Assembly (NCBI GenBank): GCA_964346085.1
Contig: CAYFSZ010000003.1
Location: 1 to 45,645, forward strand
Direction: 5' to 3'
DNA from: UBA5436 sp964346085
Lineage (GTDB): Bacteria > Bacillota > Clostridia > Saccharofermentanales > DTU023
DNA length: 45,645 bases
Shown here: piece after piece, positions 18,192 to 25,895 of the stretch
How the letters are laid out: the number at the start of each line of letters is the position of its first letter
Position numbering within the stretch: the first letter of the stretch is position 1
Position numbers and translations under genes: made by a program
The notes under the pieces: model-generated
What the model saw: the letters and a program-made list of their open reading frames with translations, nothing else
What the model was told of the DNA's origin: nothing
Databases searched by the model: none

Positions 18192-19946
18192 TTACTCTTC
18201 TCCTAATAAATCTTCAATATATTGAATAATACCTTCTTTATATTTGTTCAATTTTTCATGAGCGATTTCTTTTTCTGCATCATAAAACCCTAAATAGATT
18301 TTGATTTTCGGCTCTGTACCAGAAGGACGTACTGCAAACCAGTCTAATTCTCCTTCTAGCTCATATAAAAGCACATTGCTCTTAGGCAAATCTGCATTTT
18401 CTGTTTTACCGGTTTGTAAATCTGAAATCTCACCCGTTAAATAATCTTTCACTTTTGTTATTGGCAAATCCCCAATCCCATCGAGTTTATGTTCTCTTAA
18501 ATATGACATTGCGCCCGTCATTTGTTCAACACCTTTGATTCCTTTACGAACGATGGAAACAGTTGTTTCTCCTTCATAACCATATTTTTCGTAAATTTCA
18601 ATCAATTTATCATACAGTGTTTTGTTTTCATCAGCAGCGACAGCCGCCATTTCTGCAATTAACATCGTTGCCACAACAGCATCTTTGTCACGAACTTTAT
18701 TCCCGGCCAAATAACCAATACTCTCTTCGTAGCCAAACAAGAAATGTCCGTCACCTTGTTCATCTTTTTCTAAAATTTGTTCCGCAATATTCTTGAAACC
18801 AGTCAATACTTCTGGTAATCCAACACCGTATTCAGCAGCAATTCTTCTTGTAAGCTTTGATGAAACGATTGTTGTCACACAGAATGAATTATCAAGCAAG
18901 GTTCCATTCTTTTGTTTCTCAGAAAGAATATATTCCATTAAAAGTAAACCAATTTGATTTCCTGTTAAAACAATGAAATCACCATCACTTGTACGAACAG
19001 CAACGCCCGTGCGGTCTGCATCTGGATCAGTCGCAATTAATAAATCTGCATGTTCTTTTTCAGCAAGTTCAATTCCTAGTGTTAAGGCTGCTCTTTCTTC
19101 TGGATTTGGATAAGGAGCAGTTGGGAAATCACCATTTGGAGTCGCTTGTTCTTCAACAACAAAGATTTTTTCGAAACCAAGACTATTGAGAATTCGTTTT
19201 ACCGGTTTTAAGCCTGTTCCATATAAAGGAGTGTATGCAATTTCTAAATCTTTATGTTTTAGGCATAAATCTTTATTAATTGAAACATCGAGCAACATAT
19301 CATTATAAATGCAATCGAAATCTTCACTCATTTCATGCCATAATTCTGATTTTTTTGCTTCTTCTAATGGCATCGCTGCATTTAAGATTGCTGAAAAATC
19401 ATCACGTTCATTCATTTTAGCTAAAACAGCTTGTGCTGCTTCAGAACCAAATTGTCCACCATCATCACCATAAGCTTTGAATCCATTGTAAATTTTCGGA
19501 TTATGACTTGCCGTAATCATAACGCCACCAGCACAACCAAAATGACGAATTGCAAATGAAAGCATTGGTGTCGGTCTTAGCTCATCTGAAATAACAATTT
19601 TAATTCCGTAGGTGACAAAAATTCTGGCAACTAATTGAGCAAATTCAGGTGAAAAATGTCTGGAGTCATAAGAAATCGCTAAACCTCTTTTGATATAATC
19701 TTCGCCTTTATCTAAATAATAGCGAGCAAAACCATCTGCAGCTCTTGCGACCGTATACATATTCATTCGATTTGTCCCAGCACCTAAAACACCTCGTAGT
19801 CCTGCAGTTCCGAAACTTAAGTCTTGATAAAAACGATCCTCAATTTCATTTTCATCATGCTGAATATCCATTAATTCATTCTTTGTTTCCTGATCCATTG
19901 CTTCATCATTTAACCATAGTTGGTATTTATCTAATGCATAACTCAT
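18192..19946 (-). CDS. pgcA: Phosphoglucomutase/phosphomannomutase family (alpha-PGM)
   Basis: Interconverts glucose-6-phosphate and glucose-1-phosphate, linking glycolysis to glycogen synthesis by GlgC and to cell-wall sugar nucleotides. The 584-residue length fits the PgcA-like alpha-D-phosphohexomutase family. Signatures: substrate entry FGTAGLRGVLG, phosphoserine loop ITASHNPKIYNGFKAY, metal-binding DPDADRTGVAV, sugar-binding GYEESIGYL and the C-terminal phosphate-binding RPSGTEPKIKIY. Ribosome binding site GTAGGA. It heads a likely operon pgcA-dnaE-pfkA-mutS2, joined to dnaE by only 3 bases. Glucose rather than mannose preference is inferred from the family. Confidence 0.93.
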   Translation of the reverse strand: MSYALDKYQLWLNDEAMDQETKNELMDIQHDENEIEDRFYQDLSFGTAGLRGVLGAGTNRMNMYTVARAADGFARYYLDKGEDYIKRGLAISYDSRHFSPEFAQLVARIFVTYGIKIVISDELRPTPMLSFAIRHFGCAGGVMITASHNPKIYNGFKAYGDDGGQFGSEAAQAVLAKMNERDDFSAILNAAMPLEEAKKSELWHEMSEDFDCIYNDMLLDVSINKDLCLKHKDLEIAYTPLYGTGLKPVKRILNSLGFEKIFVVEEQATPNGDFPTAPYPNPEERAALTLGIELAEKEHADLLIATDPDADRTGVAVRTSDGDFIVLTGNQIGLLLMEYILSEKQKNGTLLDNSFCVTTIVSSKLTRRIAAEYGVGLPEVLTGFKNIAEQILEKDEQGDGHFLFGYEESIGYLAGNKVRDKDAVVATMLIAEMAAVAADENKTLYDKLIEIYEKYGYEGETTVSIVRKGIKGVEQMTGAMSYLREHKLDGIGDLPITKVKDYLTGEISDLQTGKTENADLPKSNVLLYELEGELDWFAVRPSGTEPKIKIYLGFYDAEKEIAHEKLNKYKEGIIQYIEDLLGEE

Positions 19947-20003
19947 AAAAATTCCTACTTTCTAAGATTTATCGTTATTTATTGTCATTTTATTTTTATA
20001 TGT

Positions 20004-20012
20004 ATTCTACCA
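20004..20012 (-). promoter_or_regulatory. Possible extended -10 promoter before pgcA
   Basis: Minus strand TGGTAGAAT (TGn plus a one-mismatch -10) in the 96-base gap between uvrB and pgcA. A -35 element at proper spacing is absent. It could serve pgcA-dnaE-pfkA-mutS2, but read-through from uvrB is also possible because no T-tailed terminator lies in the gap. Confidence 0.35.
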
Positions 20013-20042
20013 TTATTTTTTTATTACATGGGATATCAAACA

Positions 20043-22061
20043 TTACTTTTCATGTAATATACTTCGTAAAAGTAAAATATAATCACGTAAATCAGCAGCT
20101 TCTTCGAACGCAAGTTTTCTTGCGGCTTCTTTCATTTTCTTCTCTTCTTGTTCAATCATTTTTTGTAACTGTGCTGACGACAATTCCCGAAGTTCTTTTT
20201 CATCAATATACTCATTTTCAATCTCAGCAACTTTTATTGCTTCTTGTTCATCAATGGTATATGCCGTATCCACGATATCGTGAACTGCTTTCTGAACAGT
20301 TTTAGGGATAATTCCATGTTCTTCATTAAACTGTTCTTGAATTTCTCTGCGTCGATTTGTTTCTGTAATCGCTTGATACATTGAATTTGTCACTTCATTG
20401 GCATAAAGAATAACGCGTCCTCGTTCATTACGAGCTGCACGACCTATAATCTGAATCAGCGAAGTGGTTGAACGAAGGAATCCTTCTTTATCTGCATCTA
20501 AAATTGCAATTAATGAAACTTCTGGCAAATCCAATCCTTCTCGTAATAAATTGATTCCGATTAGAACATCAAATTTCCCTTCACGTAATTGTTTAAGAAT
20601 TTGTAGTCTTTCAACTGTTTTAATATCAGAATGCAAATATTTAACCCTTAAACCTTCTCCTGCTAAATAGTCGGTCAATTCTTCAGACATACGTTTTGTC
20701 AAAGTCAAAACTAATGTGCGTTCATTTCGTTCAAGATTCTGTTTGATTTCAAACATTAAATCCGCTATCTGGTCTTCGACAGGTCTAACTGCTATGATTG
20801 GATCTAGCAAGCCGGTCGGGCGATTAATTTGTTCAATGAATTGTGTTGAATGAGCAGATTCATATTTCGAAGGTGTCGCACTGACAAATAAAGTTTGCCC
20901 CATTCTTTGCTCAAATTCTTCAAAATTTAACGGTCGATTATCCAAAGCTGAAGGCAATCTAAACCCAAAATCAACAAGAGATTGTTTTCTCGCTCTGTCT
21001 CCGTTGTACATCGCACCAATTTGCGGAACAGTGACATGCGATTCATCAATCATTAATAAATAATCATCCGGGAAAAAATCTAGTAAAGTAAAAGGAGGCA
21101 TCCCTTCTTGTCTGCCATCAAAGTGTCTGGAATAGTTTTCGATTCCCTTACAAACGCCTGTTTCCATGAGCAATTCCATGTCATATCTAGTTCTCTGTTC
21201 CAAACGATAGGCTTCAACAATTTTGCCCTGGCTATTCAACTCTTCAAGTCTTTGCTCTAGCTCCGTCTGAATATCAATCACTGCGCGTTTTGTATTTTCT
21301 TGATTTGTAGTGTAATGGCTCGCAGGATAAATCTGTGTATAATTTCTTCCTTGAATTGTCCTTGCAGTTATCGCATCTATTTCGGTAATTCGATCAATTT
21401 CATCACCAAAAAATTCAATTCTTGTGATAATATTTTCCGAAGATGCAGGGAAAACATCAATAATATCTCCACGAACTCTAAAGCATCCTCGCTTTAATTC
21501 AAAATCGTTGCGCATATACTGAATCCCAATCAGTTCTTCAATCACATCTTCTCGATTTTTTTGCATACCTTGGCGTAAATTTACCATCATGCTTTTGTAC
21601 ATTTCAGGTGAACCCAATCCATATATACAAGAAACTGAAGCAATCACGATAACATCTCTTCTTTCTAATAAAGATGAGGTTGCTGAATGACGCAAACGAT
21701 CAATTTCTTCATTAATAGAAGAATCTTTTTCTATGTAAGTATCACTCGCTGCAATGTATGCTTCTGGCTGATAATAATCATAATAGGAAACAAAATACTC
21801 CACAGCATTATCTGGAAAAAAAGCCTGAAATTCAGCAGCTAATTGACCTGCTAATGTTTTATTGTGGGCAATAATTAATGTCGGTTTTTGTGTTTGCTCA
21901 ATAATATTGGCCATTGTAAAGGTCTTCCCTGAACCTGTTACACCGACCAGTGTTTGTGCTTTATCGCCACGATTGATTCCGTCCACAATTTTTTTGATTG
22001 CGGCTGGCTGATCGCCTTGTGGTTTAAATGGTGATTTAATTTTGAACGGAATTGTACTCAT
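20043..22061 (-). CDS. uvrB: Excinuclease ABC subunit B
   Basis: Damage-verification helicase of nucleotide excision repair, loaded by UvrA and recruiting UvrC. The protein has 672 residues from the ATG at 22061; a GTG three codons earlier is less likely. Landmarks: Walker A GVTGSGKTFT, the damage-probing beta-hairpin YFVSYYDYYQPEAYI, helicase motifs MIDESHVT and FVSATPSKYE, GINLLREGLDLPEVSL, QIIGRAARN, and the C-terminal UVR domain (KMIEQEEKKMKEAARKLAFE), which binds UvrC. The start codon overlaps the stop of the glycosylase gene by four bases (ATGA), giving a coupled repair pair. uvrA is encoded separately at about 40-43 kb. Confidence 0.97.
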   Translation of the reverse strand: MSTIPFKIKSPFKPQGDQPAAIKKIVDGINRGDKAQTLVGVTGSGKTFTMANIIEQTQKPTLIIAHNKTLAGQLAAEFQAFFPDNAVEYFVSYYDYYQPEAYIAASDTYIEKDSSINEEIDRLRHSATSSLLERRDVIVIASVSCIYGLGSPEMYKSMMVNLRQGMQKNREDVIEELIGIQYMRNDFELKRGCFRVRGDIIDVFPASSENIITRIEFFGDEIDRITEIDAITARTIQGRNYTQIYPASHYTTNQENTKRAVIDIQTELEQRLEELNSQGKIVEAYRLEQRTRYDMELLMETGVCKGIENYSRHFDGRQEGMPPFTLLDFFPDDYLLMIDESHVTVPQIGAMYNGDRARKQSLVDFGFRLPSALDNRPLNFEEFEQRMGQTLFVSATPSKYESAHSTQFIEQINRPTGLLDPIIAVRPVEDQIADLMFEIKQNLERNERTLVLTLTKRMSEELTDYLAGEGLRVKYLHSDIKTVERLQILKQLREGKFDVLIGINLLREGLDLPEVSLIAILDADKEGFLRSTTSLIQIIGRAARNERGRVILYANEVTNSMYQAITETNRRREIQEQFNEEHGIIPKTVQKAVHDIVDTAYTIDEQEAIKVAEIENEYIDEKELRELSSAQLQKMIEQEEKKMKEAARKLAFEEAADLRDYILLLRSILHEK

Positions 22062-22693
22062 CGTTTCCACTCTTCAAAAGTCAATGGTTTTTGCATTGGT
22101 TCAATCAAATTTAATTCTTCCATTTTTTCCCGAACTTTTGCTAAATCTTCCCACATTTCCAGACGTTTATTCGGATTTCTCAACAAGTAAGCAGGATGAA
22201 ATGTTGGCATAATATAGTAGTCACCTTTTTGAATCCACTGTCCTCTAACTTTTGAAATCGCATCATCTTGATTGGTGAAATATTTATAGGCAGTCGAGCC
22301 AATTAACACAATGACTTTTGGTTTAACCAAGCTAAATTGTGCACTCAAAAATTTGCGACATGCTTTGGCTTCTTCAGGTGTAGGCACACGATTTTCTGGA
22401 GGTCTGCATTTCACGATATTACAAATATGATAGTCCTTATCAGAGAACTCTTGTGCTTGTAAAAGACTATCTAATAGTTTCCCAGAACGTCCAACAAAGG
22501 GTTTTCCTAAACGATCTTCTTCTGCTCCAGGACCTTCCCCTATAAGCATCAACGAAGCATCTAAACTGCCTCGATAGACAACAACATTCTCTCTTGTTTT
22601 GTGCAAATCACATTCTTGGCAGGCCTGACAGGCTTGCAAAAAACCTTGCCATTCTTTTGGCAATTGATAAAAATCTTCAAATTGATTCGACAT
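22058..22693 (-). CDS. Family 4 uracil-DNA glycosylase (4Fe-4S)
   Basis: Removes uracil from DNA, starting base excision repair of deaminated cytosine. The 211-residue protein has the family 4 signature GEGPGAEEDRLGKPFVG in the catalytic pocket and the C-terminal HPAYLLRNP motif with the catalytic histidine. Four cysteines fit the iron-sulfur cluster pattern: C25 and C28 (CQECDL), then the cysteine of KCRPPENR and that of KACRKF. Family 5 (GLAPG) is excluded by the GEGPG motif. Ribosome binding site AGAGGGA. It is 8 bases after udp and overlaps uvrB by four bases, so base and nucleotide excision repair genes are likely co-translated. Confidence 0.92.
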   Translation of the reverse strand: MSNQFEDFYQLPKEWQGFLQACQACQECDLHKTRENVVVYRGSLDASLMLIGEGPGAEEDRLGKPFVGRSGKLLDSLLQAQEFSDKDYHICNIVKCRPPENRVPTPEEAKACRKFLSAQFSLVKPKVIVLIGSTAYKYFTNQDDAISKVRGQWIQKGDYYIMPTFHPAYLLRNPNKRLEMWEDLAKVREKMEELNLIEPMQKPLTFEEWKR

Positions 22694-22701
22694 ATTTCCC
22701 T

Positions 22702-23457
22702 CTATGATCTATTTTTCAAAATATCAATTCTGATTGCTTCAACGGCTGTGCGAATCGCTAAATCTGTATCATGTTGATGCGGATCATCTAGACCGCGTTT
22801 TGCACGCTCTTGATTCCAAATTACATTCAAGATACAAGCAGCTCTCGCGCCAAGCACTTGACTGACAATAAACAGCGTTGAACTTTCCATTTCTGAACCT
22901 AAAGTATTGGCTTTGAACCATGCATCCCATTTATTTTGCAGTTCATAGCCAATCGGCATACGTTCAGGGCTATGTTGCCCATAAAAAGAATCCTTGCATT
23001 GCACGATACCAGTATGATATTTGGATTTATTTTGTTTTGCTGCTTCCACCAAAGATCCGGTCAACTCAAAATTCGCTACCGCTGGAAATTCTTTTGGCAC
23101 ATATTCATCAGGCGTTCCATCCATTCTAATGGAGCCAGTTGCGATGACTAAATCGCCACCTTTCACATCTAACTTGATTCCTCCGCATGTTCCAACACGA
23201 ATAAAATTCGTTACTCCTGTTTGAAATAATTCCTCAACACCAATTGCTGTTGAGGGACCACCCATACCTGTTGACATAACGAGCACATTTTCACCCTCAA
23301 GCTTTCCTAACCAAGTCGTATACTCTCTATTTTGCCCAATAAATTTTGCATCATCTAAATAAGCAGCTATTTTTTCTACTCTTCCTGGATCGCCAGGTAA
23401 AATCGCATATTTCGCTTGATGTGAATCGTCTAATTGAATGTGATACATTTTTTCCAT
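22702..23457 (-). CDS. udp: Uridine phosphorylase
   Basis: Cleaves uridine (often also deoxyuridine) with phosphate to uracil and (deoxy)ribose-1-phosphate. The 251-residue protein is a nucleoside phosphorylase-I family member: AILPGDPGRVEKIA (phosphate loop), VMSTGMGGPSTAIGVEEL (family signature), FIRVGTCGGI and GSEMESSTLFIVSQ (ribose and base binding Met-Glu). The GGPS motif favours uridine over purine nucleoside phosphorylases. RBS GAGGA before the ATG. It lies 11 bases after cdd, and together they convert cytidine to uracil. Confidence 0.93.
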   Translation of the reverse strand: MEKMYHIQLDDSHQAKYAILPGDPGRVEKIAAYLDDAKFIGQNREYTTWLGKLEGENVLVMSTGMGGPSTAIGVEELFQTGVTNFIRVGTCGGIKLDVKGGDLVIATGSIRMDGTPDEYVPKEFPAVANFELTGSLVEAAKQNKSKYHTGIVQCKDSFYGQHSPERMPIGYELQNKWDAWFKANTLGSEMESSTLFIVSQVLGARAACILNVIWNQERAKRGLDDPHQHDTDLAIRTAVEAIRIDILKNRS

Positions 23458-23468
23458 AATTTTCCTCG

Positions 23469-23885
23469 TTACCTAAGACTTTCTGTATTAAAACTATCCG
23501 GTAATAATTCTCCAAGAGTTCGCTCAATATATTCCTCTTGGCTTTTAGCTATAATAACGGTTAAATCTGAATTACAAAATTCAGCTAAAACCTGTCGGCA
23601 CATACCGCAAGGAAAAGCAAATTCTGATTTTCCCTCTTTATTTTCAGCATAAATTGCAATTGCTTTAAACTGATTATCCGCATTTGAAATTGCTTTAACA
23701 ATTGCTGTTCTTTCCGCACAAATGGTTGCTCCATAAGATAAATTTTCAATATTGCAACCAGTGTAAATTTGATTATCAACAGTTATAACAGCTGCTCCTA
23801 CTTTAAACTTCGAATAGGGTGAATAACTATTCTGACTTGCTTCAATTGCTGCCGAGATAATTTTGTTATTAAAGTCTTTAGTCAT
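23469..23885 (-). CDS. cdd: Cytidine deaminase
   Basis: Zinc-dependent hydrolytic deaminase converting cytidine and deoxycytidine to uridine and deoxyuridine. The 138-residue length matches the small homotetrameric class. The zinc and catalytic site is visible as TICAERTAIVKA (CAE with the catalytic Glu) and PCGMCRQVLAEF (two Zn cysteines). The substrate-binding segment YSPYSKFKVGAAVI is near the N terminus. Ribosome binding site AAGGAT. It sits downstream of the ilvE remnant, separated from it by a terminator, and immediately upstream of udp; the pair is a pyrimidine salvage unit. I do not see a convincing promoter in the short gap before it. Confidence 0.95.
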   Translation of the reverse strand: MTKDFNNKIISAAIEASQNSYSPYSKFKVGAAVITVDNQIYTGCNIENLSYGATICAERTAIVKAISNADNQFKAIAIYAENKEGKSEFAFPCGMCRQVLAEFCNSDLTVIIAKSQEEYIERTLGELLPDSFNTESLR

Positions 23886-23945
23886 AATTTATCCTTATCT
23901 TCAACTTTAAGTACTATTTTACATGACATTTGATTTTTCTTCATC

Positions 23946-23977
23946 TAAAAAAGCTCAACCGTATCGATTGAGCTTTA
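23946..23977 (-). terminator. Terminator after the ilvE remnant
   Basis: Minus-strand stem AAAGCTCAATCGATACGGTTGAGCTTTTTT: AAAGCTCAA pairs with TTGAGCTTT around CGATACGG-type loop, followed by T. It ends transcripts that pass the broken ilvE and survives although the gene is inactive. Confidence 0.78.
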
Positions 23978-24002
23978 TTAGGAGGAAAATATTTAAATAA
24001 GA

Positions 24003-24442
24003 TTAAATTTTAATTGACCAATTCGAAGGACCTTCTATTCTGCCCCATTGAATATCTGTTATCGTTTGATATAAATCTTGAGCAACTGGTCCAATTTCAT
24101 TCTGATTAATGATCATATGATGTTCTTGATAAAGAAGTTCACCAACCGGACTAATGACAGCAGCTGTACCTGTTCCGAAAACCTCTTGCAAAAGCCCTTT
24201 TCGATGTGCTTCAGTCACTTCATCAATGGATATTTTTCTTTCTTCCACACTAAAACCTTTTGATTTGAGCAAATATATTGCTGATTTTCTCGTAATACCA
24301 TCTAATATAGAGCCATCAAGTATTGGTGTTATCACTTTTCCATCAATAACATATGATCTGTAAAATATTTCCCAAAGCCTAATTGATTCTCGTCTTGAGG
24401 CTTTTGTTTTGGATTCTTGGTTTTTTCGACTCGAATATTCAT
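24003..24442 (-). pseudogene. ilvE: Branched-chain aminotransferase with internal deletion and frameshift
   Basis: Two pieces of one IlvE gene. The 5' piece (24442 to the TGA at 24332-24334) encodes 36 residues, starting MNIRVEKTKNPKQKP and containing LGFGKYFTDHMLLM, the typical IlvE N terminus. The 3' piece, in another frame (about 24358 to 24003), encodes VIDGKVITPILDGSILDGITR through FGTGTAAVISPVG to the C-terminal GRIEGPSNW. An intact enzyme of this type has roughly 340-360 residues, so about 190-200 are missing, including the PLP-binding lysine region. The junction at 24339-24350 (GTTATTGATGGA) reads as LLM-D/E in one frame and VIDG in the other, consistent with deletion between short direct repeats. 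The product cannot be an aminotransferase. It has no insertion sequence at the break. Confidence 0.88.
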
Positions 24443-24803
24443 CTTCACGATACCTATAAGTCTTTCTAATATTATTACTGTATAAATATACGCTTTCATG
24501 AATATTAAGTAAATTCGTATTTTTTATAATGAATTATGATGTGTTTTTATGTTTTCTATGCAATCTATCTATTTTTATAAAATCCCAGTCAAAAAATTTT
24601 GAATCTTTTCGTTTATTTTTATTAAACAGATTAATATTCGAAACATAAGTTACGATGTTAATTATTTGCATCTGATATATTACCTACATAAGGGAGCGAT
24701 GCTCTTAATTGTATTATTACAATCCTTAAAATACTTACCTCTATAGAAAAAAGCCTTGATCTCCCCTAAGAATAAGGTTTTTTTCTTTTTTATATGTTTT
24801 CAT
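24443..24803. other. Gene-poor AT-rich gap between fba terminator and ilvE remnant
   Basis: About 360 bases without a supportable gene. On the minus strand an ATG at 24499 extends the ilvE 5' piece by 19 residues, but the shorter start fits the family better. It contains a short inverted repeat ATTGTA-ATAA-TACAAT at 24708-24723 and a terminator-like hairpin at 24747-24784. No T-box (no GGGTGGNACCGCG-like element), riboswitch or promoter with two good hexamers could be recognised. It is probably the old upstream region of ilvE. Confidence 0.5.
24747..24784. terminator. Weak bidirectional terminator-like hairpin
   Basis: CCTT and AAGG arms are flanked by an A-run on one side and a T-run on the other (AAAAAAGCCTT ... 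AAGGTTTTTTT), with a 16-base loop. It would give a T-tail on either strand. The core has few G-C pairs. It may back up the fba terminator that lies just upstream on the minus strand. Confidence 0.4.
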
Positions 24804-24839
24804 CAAAAAAAGAGTCCGTTACAAGTAACGAACTCTTTT
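24804..24839 (-). terminator. Intrinsic terminator of fba
   Basis: Minus-strand stem AAGAGTTCGTTAC / GTAACGGACTCTT with a very short loop (TT), one G-T pair, and a run of T. It begins 24 bases after the fba stop codon. Confidence 0.85.
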
Positions 24840-24863
24840 ACAATTTGTTCTCGAGTATATCGA

Positions 24864-25799
24864 TTACGCTTTATGATCACTACCTAAAACATCAGTAATT
24901 TTGTGAGCAACTAAACCTCTAATTGCATCACGACCAGGTCCTAAGTATTTACGTGGATCAAATTCAGCTGGTTTTTCATCAAATACTTTTCTGATAGAAG
25001 CTGTTAAAGCTAAACGTAAATCGGAGTCAATGTTGATTTTGCAAACAGCGCTTCTTGCTGCTTCTCTTAACATTGGTTCTGGACAACCTAAAGCATCGTC
25101 CAAAGCACCACCATGAGCGTTGATCATTTCAACGAATTCAGGGATAACTGAGCTAGCACCGTGTAAAACGATTGGGAATCCAGGTAAACGTTTTGTGATT
25201 TCTTCTAAGATATCAAAACGTAATTGAATATCTGTTCCTGGTTTGAATTTGTATGCACCATGGCTTGTTCCGATAGCAATTGCTAAAGAATCGCAACCAG
25301 TACGTGTTACGAAATCTTCAACTTGTGCAGGATCTGTATAACTTGAATCTTCAGCTGAAACATTAATTTCATCTTCGATACCAGCTAAACGACCTAATTC
25401 AGCTTCTACTACAACGCCTTTAGAATGAGCATATTCAACAACTTGTTTTGTTAAAGCAATATTTTCTTCATAATCTAAGTGAGAACCGTCAATCATAACT
25501 GATGTAAAACCATCATCGATACATGATTTACATAATTCAAAACTATCACCATGATCTAAGTGTAAAGCGATTGGGATATCTGTCTCTTCAACTGCTGCTT
25601 CAACTAATTTTTTCAAGTATGTACGATTTGCATACTCTCTTGCACCTTTTGATACTTGTAAAATCAAAGGTGATTTTAATTCGTTAGCTGCTTCAACAAT
25701 ACCTTGAATGATTTCCATGTTATTAACATTGAAAGCACCAATAGCATATCCGCCGTCATAAGCATCTTTAAACATTTTTTCTGTTGTTACTAATGGCAT
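24864..25799 (-). CDS. fba: Class II fructose-1,6-bisphosphate aldolase
   Basis: Cleaves fructose-1,6-bisphosphate to dihydroxyacetone phosphate and glyceraldehyde-3-phosphate with zinc. The 311-residue length is that of the FbaA-like class II enzymes. Visible motifs: GAFNVNNMEIIQ at the N terminus, IPIALHLDHGDSFE with the catalytic Asp and Zn-binding His, SVMIDGSHLDYEENI, VEAELGRLAGIEDE, GTSHGAYKF with a second zinc histidine and IVLHGASSV with the third. NIDSDLRLA near the C terminus binds substrate phosphate. It has its own promoter, the strong ribosome binding site AAGGAG and its own terminator, so it is a single-gene unit, as expected for a highly expressed glycolytic gene. Confidence 0.97.
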   Translation of the reverse strand: MPLVTTEKMFKDAYDGGYAIGAFNVNNMEIIQGIVEAANELKSPLILQVSKGAREYANRTYLKKLVEAAVEETDIPIALHLDHGDSFELCKSCIDDGFTSVMIDGSHLDYEENIALTKQVVEYAHSKGVVVEAELGRLAGIEDEINVSAEDSSYTDPAQVEDFVTRTGCDSLAIAIGTSHGAYKFKPGTDIQLRFDILEEITKRLPGFPIVLHGASSVIPEFVEMINAHGGALDDALGCPEPMLREAARSAVCKINIDSDLRLALTASIRKVFDEKPAEFDPRKYLGPGRDAIRGLVAHKITDVLGSDHKA

Positions 25800-25820
25800 A
25801 AAAATTTCTCCTTTTTATCT

Positions 25821-25838
25821 AAACTAAAATATTAGTTT
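25821..25838 (-). repeat. Palindrome in the fba leader
   Basis: Perfect 7-base inverted repeat AAACTAA-TATT-TTAGTTT. It lies 13-30 bases downstream of the fba -10 element and upstream of the ribosome binding site, so it could be an operator or a small 5' hairpin. Being AT-only it may also be chance. Confidence 0.35.
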
Positions 25839-25850
25839 GTTTACCCTTCT

Positions 25851-25879
25851 ACTTTATTGCTAATCGCTCGGTTAGTCAA
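25851..25879 (-). promoter_or_regulatory. Promoter of fba
   Basis: Minus-strand TTGACT, 17-base spacer, TAAAGT in the 96-base gap between valS and fba. The -35 is five of six and the -10 four of six against consensus. Confidence 0.62.
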
Positions 25880-25895
25880 TAATTTAAGATTTTTC

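Noticed and set aside
24003..24442. Insertion sequence as the cause of ilvE loss.
   Set aside because: No transposase fragment, terminal inverted repeats or target duplication are visible at the junction.
24336..24534. An open frame continuing upstream of the ilvE C-terminal piece, ending ...RLWEIFYRS.
   Set aside because: It is the out-of-frame reading of the ilvE N-terminal coding sequence. It has no ATG, and the other frame gives the true IlvE N terminus.
24443..24803. T-box or amino-acid leader upstream of ilvE.
   Set aside because: No GGGTGGNACCGCG-type core or specifier stem was visible. Only weak hairpins and AT-rich sequence were seen.
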